Notes: generated by a model from the sequence alone, not told the origin. A DNA stretch of 64,000 nucleotides from Cryptomeria japonica (GCF_030272615.1 NC_081413.1:450102538-450166537), one strand, 5' to 3'. Positions 24,457 to 36,439 are shown, numbered from the stretch's first letter. A program made the numbers and translations.

Positions 24457-25830
24457 AATGTTTCAACTATGGAAAGATTGGATATTTTACTGCCAAATGT
24501 CCCTATGGTGATAAGAATGAAGATGATCAATCAAGTGGTAGCAGATCATATGATAAAGACATGAAAAAGAATGTCTACCGGTATGGTATAAGAGGCAACC
24601 GGAAGTAGAACAATCTTTACACACATGAAAATGATACCACTGATGAGGAGAGTGTCTCAGATGACTGTTGTAGTGAAGATGATGTCAGTGCAACCCTTTT
24701 TATGACCCAAGAGGTTTTGGTACCTGAAGAAGGAGAAGAGGGAGAGAAAGAAGGAGAAGTAGATCTTGAAGCAGATCTCATCAGTGCCTTGGAAGAGCTG
24801 AAGAAAATAAGAAGAGATTTGAAGAAGGTAAAAAAATTTTGTAGATGAAGAACAAGAGATGTTGGAGAAATCCCTTGAAGAGTCCAAGAAAATAATTGTC
24901 GATCTAAAACTTCAATTGGAAGAAGCCATGAGGATCTATGAAGTTACTAGCACCAATTTTAGTATAAAGGAGAAGGGGCATCAGAACCTAGAAGAAGAAA
25001 TTGTCAAGCTCTGGAAGGAATTGGAGAAAAGAAAGGAAGAAATGAAAGTGAGAAGAAAATATGAAGGCAACACTGAAGCTTTAGACAAGATGTTGAGCAA
25101 ACAGAAGCAATCTAAGGATACTGATGGCATAGGATTTGAAGAGGGTTAAATTTCAAATGGAAAAGACACATACAATAAGGAGATATTGTTTACTTATTCA
25201 AATGAAGGTGAAGAGAAGAAGACATTCACGATAAGCAAAGATACTAGTAAGAAGACATGCAGATGTTGTTAATAATCGCCACACAAACCGGTATACACAA
25301 TCAATGAACCGAAGACCATACTCAATGCACTAACAAGAAGATCCAAGGAGAAATGCAAGAGTTGATCATGAAGGATTCACCAAAGTTATCATCATGAAAG
25401 GAAGACCGCTGGTGAGGAAATCATTTGTAGGACCAAGGCAGTCTAACTGGTATGTTCCAAACTTTCATGGTTATTGTCACCATTGTAGTAAGTTCGGTCA
25501 TAGAATGGCAGACTGTAGGAAAATGAATGTAAACCCCAGTTTTGAGAGTAGAAACTCATTTGCTACATTACAAGGTAAAAATGTCACTTGCTATAATTGA
25601 AATGAGTCTGGTCATAAGACTTATGAGTGTAGGAGAAGTATGCAGATGTTCTACAAGAATGCTTTGGATACATCTTTGAATGCTAATGTAAAATGTTACA
25701 ACAGTCAAAATTTTGATCACATGGCAAGGCATTGTAAGCTGAGAACTGGTGAGCAAAAGAAAACAGCACTGGATCAGAAGATAGAGACTAAACCGGAACA
25801 CAAGATGATAGAAGAAGAGAAATAGGTTTG
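24457..25830 (+). pseudogene. Gag C-terminal region of D: coiled coil and multiple zinc knuckles
   Basis: After the damaged first knuckle, an acidic stretch (24640-24800) leads to a strong coiled coil at 24859-25149 (LEKSLEESKKIIVDLKLQL...). Three more Cys/His boxes follow: CHHCSKFGHRMADC near 25475, CYN.NESGHKTYEC near 25590, and CYNSQNFDHMARHC near 25693. Multiple knuckles behind a coiled coil are unusual for copia, which normally has one. The same layout is found in element E1 at 2664-3662. Stops occur at 24840s, 25149 and 25600. Confidence 0.7.
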
Positions 25831-28800
25831 GATAGAGAAGGAGAAGAACAAGACAGTGTCAAGATTGATTATGTAGACTGATCTACATGTTGAAAGGAAG
25901 AATTTATGGGTAGTTGATAGTGGCTACTCAAATCACATGACCGAATACAAGAAAAAGTTTATCAATCTTGATGATTGGAATGGTGGTTTTGTTCGTTTTG
26001 GTGACAACTCCTCCATCAAGATTAAAGGTTGTGGTACATTGAATATTGATGGCAAGCTTAAGGCTCATGATGTGTACTACATGGAAGGACTGAAGCATAA
26101 TCTATTGAGTGTAAGTCAAATGTGTGACAAAGGGTACAAGTTTACATTTGACTCTACTGATTGTTAGATAAGAAAGCAGAATACTAGTCAAGTTGTGGCA
26201 GAAGGAAAGAGAATAGATGGTAATGTCTACAATCTAAAAGAATGCAATGAGTCCCAATGCATGATGGGACAAGCTGATGAAAGCTAGTTGTGTCACCAAA
26301 GATTAGGCCATCTGAACTTTGACAATCTGGTGAAGATAAGCAAGAACTAGTATGTAAGAAACATTCCAAAAATAACAAAACCAACAAGTACTTTTTATAA
26401 TGAATGTATCAAAGGCAAGAAAATCAAAGTAAGTTTCAAAACAAAAGAGTACAATACCTTAAGACCTCTAGAATTAGTGCATATAGATTTGTGTGGGCCA
26501 TCAAGGACAAGGGCTCTGATCGATGAGAGATACTTCATATCGCTCATTGATGACTACTCAAGGATGACATGGGTGACATTTTTGCATGAAAAATCACAGG
26601 CATTTGAAAGATTCAATATTTTTAGGATGGTTGAAAATGACAGTGGACATCAGTTAAGGTGTTTAAGATCAGACCGGGGTGGAGAATATTCTTTTAAATG
26701 AGTTTATTGACTATTGTGAGAAACATGGAGTCTAGAGATAGTATTAAACAACAAGAACACCACAGTAGAATGGTGTGGCAGAAAGGAAGAATAGGATGGT
26801 AAAGGAAATGGCTAGAACAATGTTGAATGAGGTTAGCATACTGGATACATACTGGGAGAAGGTAGGTCATACTATTGTCTATACATTAAATTGGGTACAA
26901 CTAAGAGTGAATAGTAGAATGACTCCCTATGAGTTATGGTACAACCGAAAACCATCAATCAAGCATTTTAGAGTGTCTGAAAGTAAATGCTTCATCAAGA
27001 GAGATGTTGATGGATTAGGAAGTTTTTATTCCAGAAGTGATGAAGGAATTTTCTTGGGTTACTCAACCAAGAGCAAAGCCTACAAATGCTACAACAAGAG
27101 CTTGAGAAAAATGGTTGATAGTATAAATGTGAGAATAGATGAAGACCTACATAAGAAAGAATCTGCATCGGCACCCTATATTGATGTTTTAGATGATGAG
27201 CATGAAGATCAATCTAACAATAGACTAGTAGAGGAAGCACCAAGAAAGAACTCCAACCGGTATGTGCAGAAGAATCATCCTAAAGAACAGATCATAGGAG
27301 ATAAAAATGAAGGTGTACAAACAAGAAGAAGATTACCTCGGAATGATGAGCAGGTAAATTTCTACCTCATGACAAAACTTGAACCCAAATTTTTTTATGA
27401 AGCTAGAAAATGTGTGAAATGGGTAGATGCCATGGATGAAGAGTTGAAACAAATTGAGAAGAATCAAACATGGGAACTTGTTTCTATATTGACAAACAAA
27501 AATGTCACAGGTACCAAGTCGGTCTTTCGAAACAAGATGAATGAAGAAGGCAAAATAATCCGGCATAAAGAAAGGTTAGTTTGCAAAGGGTATGCTCAGG
27601 TGGAAGGTATTGACTTCGAGGAAACCTTTGCACTAGTTGGTAGGTTAGAGGCAATAAGAATGGTTTTAGCCTTTTCTGCTTATAAAGGATACAAAGTTTA
27701 CCAAATGGATGTTAAATCTGAATTTTTGAATGGTAATCTTGAACAAGAAGTGTATATGGAACAACTAAAAGGATATCATGAGAGTTTTGTATGTCGGTTG
27801 AAGAAACCCTTGTATGGCTTGAACTAGGATCTCAGACTATGGTAGTCCCGGTTGGATAAATACTTGAAGGAGAAAGGATTCCATTAAGGGAATCCAGACA
27901 GTAACCTGTATGTCAAGGTAAATGGAGATCACATTATTATAGTGGCTGTATATGTGGATGATATTATCTTTGGTGGAGACAAGGACATCATGTACAAAGA
28001 ATTTGTAGATCAGATGAAGATAAAATTTGAGATGTCCATGCTAGGTGAGTTGTCCTCTTTTCATGGTTTGCAGATCTCACAACAAGAAAAATGAATTTTC
28101 ATCTCCCAAACCAAGTATACGGAAGACATGCTGAAGAAATTTCAAATGGAGGACAACAATCTGGTAAGTACTCCCATGGTTACTGATTGTAAGCTGAGAA
28201 AACATTGTATAGGTCTATGATTGACAGTTTGTTATATTTAACAACATCTAGACCAGATATTGTGCAAGTTGTTTGCATGGTAGAAAGATTCCAAGATGCT
28301 CCTAAATAGTCTCACCTAAATGTAGTCAGAAGAATCTTCAGGTATCTACAAGGAACTATTAGTTATGACCTATGGTATCCAAAAAAAGGAGACTTCTCTT
28401 TACAGGCTTATACTGATGTTGATTAGGTAGGAAGTTTTGATGACCGGAAAAGTACAAGTGGAGGTGCTTTCTACTTAGGAGACCGGTTAGTATCATGGAA
28501 AAACAAGAAGCAAGACTCAATGTCATTATCCAATACTGAGGCCGAATATATAGCTGCTACTACATGTTGCTCACAAGTGCTATGGATGAAGCAGACATTG
28601 AAGGACATACAGGTGGAGATAGCAGATCCTATTCCAATCTAGTATGATGACTCAAGTGCAATCAACATCTCCAAGAATCTAGTAATGCACACAAGAACAA
28701 AACACATTGCAATCAAGTATCACTTCTTGAGGGAGAAGGTAGTAGACAAGGAGGTCATTGTTGAATATGTTCCAACTGGTGAGAAGATTTCTGACATATT

Positions 28801-28879
28801 TACCAAGACACTTCATTTGCATCCATTTGAGTACTTCAGACAAAACATAGGAGTTGTACCATCATCTGACAACACTTAA
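25831..28879 (+). pseudogene. Copia pol of D: protease, integrase, reverse transcriptase, RNase H
   Basis: Protease: WVVDSGYSNHMTE near 25908, with DSG intact. Integrase: CHQRLGHLNFDNL near 26290, HIDLCGPSRTR near 26480 (first catalytic D), LRSDRGGEYS near 26665 (second D), and the QNGVAERKN-type segment near 26765 (catalytic E region). Reverse transcriptase: VKWVDAMDEELKQIEKNQTW near 27415, VYQMDVKSEFLNGNL near 27700, YVDDIIFGGD near 27950 (catalytic DD intact). RNase H: a TD.D segment near 28410, KSTSGGAFYLGDRLVSW near 28450 and the KHIAIKYHFLRE segment at 28700, ending GVVPSSDNT at 28876. More than ten stops or frame changes show that it is dead. Confidence 0.85.
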
Positions 28880-29107
28880 ATGTGTAGGAGGATGTATGGT
28901 TCAGGAGGAGTCAATAATTGTTACTATCTTTTGACTCTTGAATCATGAAGCATGGACATAGGGCGAGATTGTGTCCTAACCAGATGTAGGCAAGGGAGAG
29001 AGTATGGGTAGACTCTGGTAGCATGATTGGTAGTAGACTAAGGTTCCCTTTGCCATTGCTATCAAAGGGGGAGAGAAACTAGAACATAAAATGTTGACAT
29101 CAATGCC

Positions 29108-29119
29108 AAAGGGGGAGAT
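29108..29119 (+). other. Polypurine tract of D
   Basis: AAAGGGGGAGAT directly precedes TGTTGG of the 3' LTR. A second AAAGGGGGAGAG lies upstream at 29064-29075. Confidence 0.8.
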
Positions 29120-30871
29120 TGTTGGCATTGAGTTGTCATTGATGTCAATCGGTATTACAGGCTACCAATAAGGTATGTCAATATGACATAATCAGTATGA
29201 AGAAGATTGAATTGGCATAAGGAAGATTAACATGAAGGCTTGTCAACCGATATGATCGAAGAGAAAATCAGTATGAAGGCATGGAAGACAAACAGGTATT
29301 GAGACTGTCAGTGACATCACCAGTAAGAGGTGATATGAAGTTGTACGTTGGCATGGAAAGTTGTAACCAGTTTGTAGGCTGGATATTTGTTTGTGTTAAT
29401 GTCTGTGATGAAGACACAAAGTAACAAAGAGATCACAAACCACTGGAGGTGAAATTGAGCTATCGGTGTAGTGTATGTTGTAGATAGTAGCACGAGAAGG
29501 TTTTATCAATAAGGGTTTGTGTCATTATGAGGATTTGTTGAATGTTAAAGTTTAAAATTACCCTATGTTGGTAACCTAAGTGTATGTCGATGTGATGACA
29601 TGTGGAGCTGAGGTGGCAAGCATACAATGGTTAGTGAAGATTCCATCAACATGGTTGTTGAAGCAATTAGTCAATATTAAATGAAACAACCAAACATCTC
29701 AGGTCGATGACAGATTGATGTGTCTTGAGGAAGAATGAATGATAGAGAAAGATCAGGGAGTTGTTGGTGCCTGGATCGATGCAAGGAAATTAAATTGCAA
29801 GAGAACCTCAAGAAGGAAACAGCTGGATCATAAATGAGCCAACAGATTTCAAGGCCAAAAATCATGGTCGGGTTTGCTATTTTTTGGCAAACATACTTTA
29901 GATAGATGAAAAATGCATGATGGCTTCTTCCTCCAATGCAGGTGTGTGATCCAAGGTAGATCGGATTAGAGTGGATGCAGATTTGTTCAGTAGAAGGAAA
30001 CCCTAGCCACCCCATGTTTGAATTGGTTTTTGGCAAGAAAGCTTCAATTTAAATATGGTGACCTAAGACATATAGTGATGTTTCTGAAGGGTGAAGTATA
30101 GAGTAAAATTGTTGTTTGAGAGCCAAAGAGATAAACACTTGAAGTGTTTGTGAGTGAAGATTGTACTGGTTAGGAGAAAAAGGGTAAAACAATGTAAGGA
30201 ACAAACCGGCAAAGTGAGTATAGAATGCAGAGGTGACAAACTGAAAGAAGTAGTACCTGATAGAGAGTGACCAAGTGTAATTTGAATTCAGTAGAATAGA
30301 GGGAGAGAAGATTAAGTAGAGTTAGAACTAGCAAAAAGGCTAAGTTGCAATATGTGTTGAGTTGATATAAACCTGTAAGATAGAAACCAATAGTGAAAAG
30401 CTTTGAAGGGTTGCAAAACTTCATTTGTAGCAACGATCTCATTTGTATAGCTGAGTTTTCATATTGTTTTCACTAAGTAGGTTCTTAGTGCAGGGGTTGT
30501 AGCTCCTTTAGGTTGTAGCCTATAAATTGTGTAGGGGTTGGTGCTCCTTTGAGTTGGTGCTCATAAATCAGGGGTTGGTGCCCTAAAATCTATGATCATA
30601 TCTTTTCATCCTGAGGCTAGATTGGAGTAGAAGTTCTCCAGCAACTATTCTCACTGAGCTTTTTCCCACATTGGGTTTTACTCGTACATCTGGTGTTATC
30701 TAGTGCATCTTCATGTGTGTGATGTATTAATCCTTTACTTATTTATCCTACATACCTTGTTTGCATTGCTTTGGTAACCGGTATGCATTTTGTGTATTTT
30801 ATATTGAACTGGTATAAGTTAAAATTGTTAAGATCACTGATTCACACCGTAATGATCCATTGTCTCAAACA
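29120..30871 (+). repeat. 3' LTR of D
   Basis: It begins TGTTGGCATTGAGTTGTCAT and ends ATTGTCTCAAACA, followed by the target duplication ACACC. It is the partner of 21841-23619. It lacks the long C run that the 5' copy has just before its end. Confidence 0.85.
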
Positions 30872-30876
30872 ACACC

Positions 30877-31481
30877 ATTGTAGGAATTTTCCTAATGGCA
30901 AAGGTAGAAGACAGTTGGTTGTGGCACAAAAGATTGTGTCATGTTAATTTTTATAGCATAGAAAAGGTTAGTAAAATGAAGTTTGTCAGAGGTATGTCTG
31001 ACATTACGAAACCTGAGAATGCTATGTGCAAAGAATGTCACTTAGGGAAGTTGATTGGATCTAGTTTCAACATCAAATCTTATTCATCTGAGAATGTGTT
31101 GGACTTAGTGCATATATATTTGTGTGGTCCTATGAGGACTAAGAGTTTCTATGGGGACTAGTACTTCATGTTGTTTGTAGATGATTTCTCAAGAATGATG
31201 TGGCCTATATTCTTGAAAGAAAAATCTGAAGCCTTTCACATGTTTAAGTCTGAAATGTTTCAGATTGGATAGAGGAGGAGAGTTCACCTCTCAAGAGTTC
31301 ATAAATTACTATGAAGAGCAAGGGATTATGAGGCAAATGTCTACACCCAAAACATCTCAGTAGAATAGGGTCGTTGAAAGAAAAAGAAAAAAAACTCTAA
31401 TTGATTGTGTGAGGACTCTAATGATTCAAAAGGACATTCCACATGTCTTCTGGAGAGAAGTAGTGAGTACTATCATGTATA
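30877..31481 (+). pseudogene. Element H, second piece: pre-integrase and integrase core
   Basis: The text resumes KVEDSWLWHKRLCHVNFYS (H of the HHCC zinc domain), MCKECHLGKLIGSS (the CC part), LVHIYLCGPMRTKSFYGD (first catalytic Asp replaced by Tyr in the DLCGP box), and YFMLFVDDFSRMMWPIFLKE. It then shifts frame through GGEFTSQEF-like text and ends PHVFWREVVSTIMY at 31481. The DNA transposon interrupts it there, and the gene continues at 60605. Confidence 0.8.
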
Positions 31482-31530
31482 GGGTAAGTGCACAAAGATG
31501 GTGGTCAAAAAGGGGGGTATAAGTGGACAC
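31482..31530 (+). repeat. Left terminal inverted repeat of the DNA transposon
   Basis: It starts GGGTAAGTGCACAAAGATGG. It has an extra 10-base block (GGGGGGTATA) relative to the right end before the shared AGTGGACAC. Confidence 0.85.
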
Positions 31531-32353
31531 TTTTTTTTTGAAATCAGGTGAACTTGAACTTGGAGGCAAAATTTGAAATTCATCCACTCAAGATATGAAG
31601 ATAATAAAACAAAAAATATTGTATTACTCTAAATATAGTTTCCAAACTACTAAACTTTTTTAAAATTGGATAAAATTAAGGGGGTCAAATCCTTCGCACA
31701 CAAAAAAATGACCCTGATTTTTTCTGAAAAACATAACATAGTGTCTGACATGCGCATCAAAAAAGTCATAGTTAGATTTATTATTTTAACAAATCCTTTG
31801 GCAGAAAGATAGTTAAGCATGAGCACTAGAAGATTTGTAATTGTTTATAATTTTTTGTTGAGTATTTTGTTTTTATGATTTTTCCAATCGAGCACATCCT
31901 AAAAATTAGGTACCTATTCGTACGCGAAGCATAAGTTGCACTAAACAAATTGAAAATACAATTTATTTATTTTTAAATTTTAAAGAATCAAGTGCACTAC
32001 AATAATATATAATTTTTTAAAAATTTGGATAATTATATCAAAATTTATTCAAAAAATGGTGCACCTATGTCTGTGAGAACTATGTAGACATTGGTAAAAG
32101 AAATTCAATAATAATATGTTATTGTTGTTCAAATTGAAAAAAAATTATATGGTTAGAAAGCTCAGAAGATGGGTGAAAATATGGTGGCAATTTTAGAAAT
32201 ACCCACTTGATGAAGTGTAAACCTGATGATGACAAAGTCGATAAACCAAGTTGATAAAATAAAAAATGTCAAAAATGAGATAAATGGAGGGAAATCAAAC
32301 TTCCAAACCGTAGCTTTGTCATCTAGGCCTATTTCCAAGCCTAAATAGTCAAA
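31531..32353. other. Left subterminal AT-rich region of the DNA transposon
   Basis: No open frame of interest is present. It is plain AT-rich DNA between the inverted repeat and the phased palindrome array. Confidence 0.5.
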
Positions 32354-32454
32354 AGTGCGTACGGGGTACTTATGGTGTAAGAAGCGCGTATGCGCTCTTT
32401 TTACTATAAACAGTGTGTACGCACTCTTTTTACTATAAATAGCACGTACGCGCT
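32354..32454. promoter_or_regulatory. Left phased palindrome array (candidate transposase binding sites)
   Basis: Four copies of a 14-base word, best AGCGCGTATGCGCT at 32383-32396, start at 32354, 32383, 32412 and 32441, exactly 29 bases apart. The spacers are similar (CTTTTTACTATAAA). The word is close to the perfect palindrome AGCGCGTACGCGCT. The same word at 29-base spacing occurs beside the right end (60329-60533). Binding by the transposase is inferred from position and repetition. Confidence 0.7.
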
Positions 32455-32455
32455 A

Positions 32456-32695
32456 TTGTATAATATGATATTCTATATATAATATGTGTATATACATTTA
32501 ATATATGTAATATATAATATGTGTATAATATGATATGTTTATAATATGATATTGTATATATAATGTGTATATACATATAATATATAATATATATATATGT
32601 ATATATATAATATATAATATTTATATATATATATAATATATTAAGTATATATATACACATGTAAGTGTATTGTCTCACCTTCTCAAACACATACA

Positions 32696-32753
<58 letters not shown>

Positions 32754-32850
32754 TCCTCCATACCCCATCCCTCTTTCTCTTCTTCTCCCCCCCCCCTCCC
32801 TCCATACCCCATTGCAAATGTGTCTGCACTTCTATAGAAGTAAGTGAATT
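32456..32850. repeat. TA-rich microsatellite followed by a (CT)n tract
   Basis: 32456-32680 is almost pure T/A with TATATA runs. 32697-32750 is an uninterrupted CT repeat, followed by C/T-rich text to about 32810. The tail TGTGTCTGCACTTCTAT..AGAAGTAAGTGAATT (32819-32851) recurs at 41531-41578, just before the transposase gene. Confidence 0.8.
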
Positions 32851-32939
32851 TATTTCTTGTCTGCAACTTCCTCTTTGATTTTTATCATGTATGCTCTCCT
32901 AAGAAAATTGACTGATGGATTTGTGTGTGTATATTGAGT

Positions 32940-33366
32940 AGGAGGAATAGGGTTTGAAATTGAACCATGGGTGTATTACCATGACAAACAAGGAAACCTG
33001 CAATAATATTCTTCTCGAATGTGTTTTTAATGAGCAGAGCAGATGTTGAAAATAGTTTCAAGAAAGCAACATGATGAGTCAGAGAACCTGCAATATGTTT
33101 TTCTAAAGGAAACAGCAGGTAGGAAGAGAAACATGGAGAGTAACACAGATGATGTTCTGGAGAATGATAGTGGTAGGTATGTGAGAGTTTCCATGTTGTT
33201 ACACAATGCCTATCACCTAAAGAAATTAAAGTTTGTTGTATGGATGGTAGTGGTAGTATATGATGATCATCACTTGTTAAACGGCTTGGAATGGTACATA
33301 CCCATGAAAGAAATCAAGTGTGTAATTCCTATAGTCACAATCAAGATCAATCTTATAAACTTGTGA
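32940..33366 (+). pseudogene. Unknown coding-like fragment, possibly captured
   Basis: An open frame at 33043-33366 (MLKIVSRKQHDESENLQ...) has normal amino-acid composition and no match that I recognise. Just upstream (about 32950-33005) is the text EPWVYYHDKQGNLQ, faintly like the W.Y.D..G..QGP start of GYF-type domains in plant chromatin proteins. A splice-donor-like CAGCAG|GTAGGAAG is near 33117. This may be a captured host exon or part of an old transposon gene; the evidence is thin. Its last 40 bases (ATTCCTATAGTCACAATC...) are repeated inside the minisatellite that follows. Confidence 0.3.
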
Positions 33367-33529
33367 ATTTAATAGCATCATATGTTTTAGAACTTAGGCA
33401 GTACTCTTAGGGTTAGGTCAAGCACTTACACTTTCTTTTTAGCGAAGCCTCTTTGTTTGTTTGCTTGGAGTCTCATTGTATGATGTTCTATTCATAACTT
33501 TAAATTTAATATATCATTTTATTAGCCCA

Positions 33530-34335
33530 CCATATGACCCCTTAGGTGTCATTAGAGGTTGTATTGTTTCCTAAGAGGTCACATGGTGTTCTGTGACCCC
33601 TTAAGACACCATACGACCCATAACAACACCATATGGTGTCCTAAGGGGTCATAGGATGTCATATGACCCCTCGGGACACCAATGACCCATAACAGCACCA
33701 TATGGTGTTCAAAAGGGTCATATGGTGTTCTATGACCCCTTAGGACACTATTTGGTGTCGTTATAGGTCCTATGGTGTGCAAAGGGATAATATAGTGTCA
33801 TATGATCCCTTAGGACACCCTATGACCCCTTAGATATTGTTAGGGGTCATATTGTGTTCTAAGGGTCATATTGTGTCCTGGATTCGATATCTATTCCTCT
33901 CCCTCCCCCCTCCCTCTCTCTCTCTCTCTCTCTCCCCTTCTCCCTTCCTCCATATCCAATACCTCTCTCTGGCTCTCTCCCCTTCTCCCTTCTTCCATAC
34001 CCCATCCCTCTTTCTCTTCTTCTATAATTCCTATAGTCACAATCGAGATCAGTCATATGGTGTCCTATGACCCCTTAAGACACCATACGACCCATACCAA
34101 CACCATATGGTGTCCTAGGGGTCATAGGATGCAATATGACCCCTCGGGACACCAATGACCCATAACGACACCATATGGTGTTCTATGACCCCTTAGGACA
34201 CCATTTCGTATCGTTATAGGTACTATGGTGTGCTAAGGGATAATATAGTGTCATATGACCCCTTAGGACACCCTATGACCACGTAGATGTTTTTAGGGGT
34301 CATATTATGTTCTAAGGGTCATATTGTGTCCTAGA
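33530..34335. repeat. Palindromic minisatellite built on GGTGTCCTAAGGGGTCATA
   Basis: The region is a mosaic of the word GGTGTCCTAAGGGGTCATA and its reverse complement TATGACCCCTTAGGACACC, alternating every 20-40 bases. At a larger scale a block of about 465 bases is duplicated: 33590-34026 resembles 34056-34500, each ending in a CT-rich tract and the link ATTCCTATAGTCACAATCGA. The CT-rich tract of the first block is at 33896-34010. The many inverted words could fold into long hairpins. Confidence 0.8.
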
Positions 34336-34364
34336 TTAGATCTCTTCCTCTCCCTCCCCCTCCC

Positions 34365-34396
<32 letters not shown>

Positions 34397-34622
34397 CTCA
34401 TCCCTCTCTCTCACTATGTCCCCTTCTCCCTTCCTCCAAACCCCATCCCTCTTTCTCTTCTTCTCTCCCTCCCTCTTTCTCTTCTTCTGCAATTCCTATA
34501 GTCACAATTGAGATCAGTCATATGGTGTCCTGTGTCCTTCCCCCCCCCTCTCTCTCTCTCTGTCTCTCTGTCTCTATCTCTCTCCCTCTCTACTCCCATC
34601 CTCTCACCCTCTCCCTTCCTCC
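34335..34622. repeat. CT-rich tract, left part, cut by copia A
   Basis: (CT)n and C/T-rich text, interrupted at 34491-34535 by the ATTCCTATAGTCACAATTGAG link. It ends CCTCC (34618-34622), the target duplication of element A, and continues after it at 40499. Confidence 0.8.
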
Positions 34623-36122
34623 TGATAGTTCTGATACTTAATGTTAAGTACAGATGCCAAGCTAATAAGATGAGAGGGGGGGTGAATTATACAAACTTAA
34701 TCTTCCATAAAAACAACAGATTCAACCTCGGTAACATATACTTCAATAATATAACCAAAATTGTTAAACATGCAAACTCAAAAGCATATAAACATCATAA
34801 TCCTCATAACACCAGATTTAATGTGGAAACCCAAATAGGGAAAAACCACTATGGGATTTCGGACCCACTAAGAAATATACTCTTCAAGAGTATGCTCGGT
34901 TAAAATCAAATCCTGTTAAAGATTACAAACACATTGCTAGATGTGACTCGGTTAAGGGATTTCCCTCAGATCTATTAGGATCTTCACTTTGTTAGAAGTG
35001 ACCTTGTTAAAGGATTTCAAACACTCAATCAGAATGTCACCTTGCTAGAGGGTTTTACAAATAAGACTGTTAAGTCCACTCGGTTAAGAGATTTTCTGTC
35101 ACTTTACAAAATAACAGTAATAAAAATCTATCTCCAACTTCACATCTAAAATGCTAAAGCATATTCTTATTTGCTCAATACAATATAGGACTTATCTTGT
35201 CCATCTACTAGGCTCTATACTCTATTATTCAAATAGGTCTTCAAGCTTTTGTGCTCGGTAATCACTATGTAGCATCCCTGTGCATACACTTGCGCACATA
35301 CATTGTTTATCAACAATTCACCAACTACTTAATCTCCTTGATCACATTTCCCATGATCAATCATAGCCATCAGATCTTCAAACTTTAACTGGGTTCAATG
35401 TATCCTTCGATCTGAAAATGTTTAACCCTGCCTTGGGATTTGCATACATTTCTTGGAACTTGTGCTAGGGTATTGCGGTTCAATCTGAGCTGTAGATCAT
35501 CCTACTGATTTTCCTTTGCCATAGATTCTTTAACAACCTTTATTCATGGCATACCAATCATTTAATCATAGCCAGCTCATCAACTTCCTTCATTAAATAA
35601 TGCTTTTATTCATTCAATGCATTCTGTTATTACTTGGTTGCAACTCGGTAAATACTAAACTTCACTCGGTAGACATACCATCTTCATTAACCGATAGTGA
35701 TAACCTTAGGGTTTACTGATTAGGTTCCTTAGGGTTTACCGACTAGGTTCCTTGCTCGGTAACATAGTATAGTATTAACCTTACAATCAATAACATATAT
35801 ATGATATCAAAATAATCTAAACATTATGATCTCATCATTGTCTAACTCGGTAATAGTTGCCCATTGAATAATTTATTCCTCCCCTTATTCATCATATTCT
35901 TTCTGTGTCTTTTACTAGCATCTTTATACTCATCAAATCATACTTCTCAGGATATGGCAACATCATACTGAATTAGAAAATCAATTTCTTGACATCAATG
36001 ACAAAATAATAATATTAAGACAGTAAACATCCTTAATCAGTTATATCCATAATCATCAACAACCTTCTCAATATCCTTATTGAAATGCCAACAATCTCCC
36101 CTTGTCTGTTATAAAGCCAAAA
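34623..36122 (-). repeat. 3' LTR of copia A
   Basis: 1,500 bases. On the plus strand it begins TGATAGTTCTGATACTTAA and ends at GCCAAAA, where CCAACA is expected. The minus-strand polypurine tract (plus: ATCTCCCCCTTT) follows at 36123-36134. Confidence 0.85.
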
Positions 36123-36134
36123 ATCTCCCCCTTT
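36123..36134 (-). other. Polypurine tract of A
   Basis: The minus strand reads AAAGGGGGAGAT next to the 3' LTR. Confidence 0.8.
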
Positions 36135-36439
36135 GGCATTGATGGCAAAACCAATTGATTTGACCTAATTGATTCGGATTGCTGTGAGATTCTGAAATGC
36201 TTAAATTCTCTCCCTCTGTCATTAGAATTCTCCCCCATACATAATTTCTTCCTGTATGAAGTGATTTTCTTCTTTTGTGTCTCAATTTAGTCTTGGTCAG
36301 AGCATTTATGTCTTCAATTCCTATTCCATGTATTGTTTCCTGCACACCTTTAGAAAACATCCTAAAGTGTGTAAATCAGCATCAACTCCTAAAAGATATT
36401 CTATAGAGTCATCGTATTGATGCTTTCACCAAACTCGGT

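Larger units (their letters stand above)
21841..30871 (+). mobile_element. Copia element D, complete structure, nested in H
   Basis: LTRs lie at 21841-23619 and 29120-30871, with a primer site at 23622, a polypurine tract at 29108-29119 and gag-pol between. Perfect target duplications ACACC flank it (21836-21840, 30872-30876). The LTRs are about 1.75-1.78 kb and diverge by roughly 10-15 percent by eye. The coding region shows gag, several zinc knuckles, protease, integrase, reverse transcriptase and RNase H in copia order, all with stops and frameshifts. D is younger than H because it interrupts it. Confidence 0.88.

Noticed and set aside
32433-32768. Minus-strand Tyr/Ile-rich frame followed by Arg/Glu repeats
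   Set aside because: Translation of TA and CT microsatellites.
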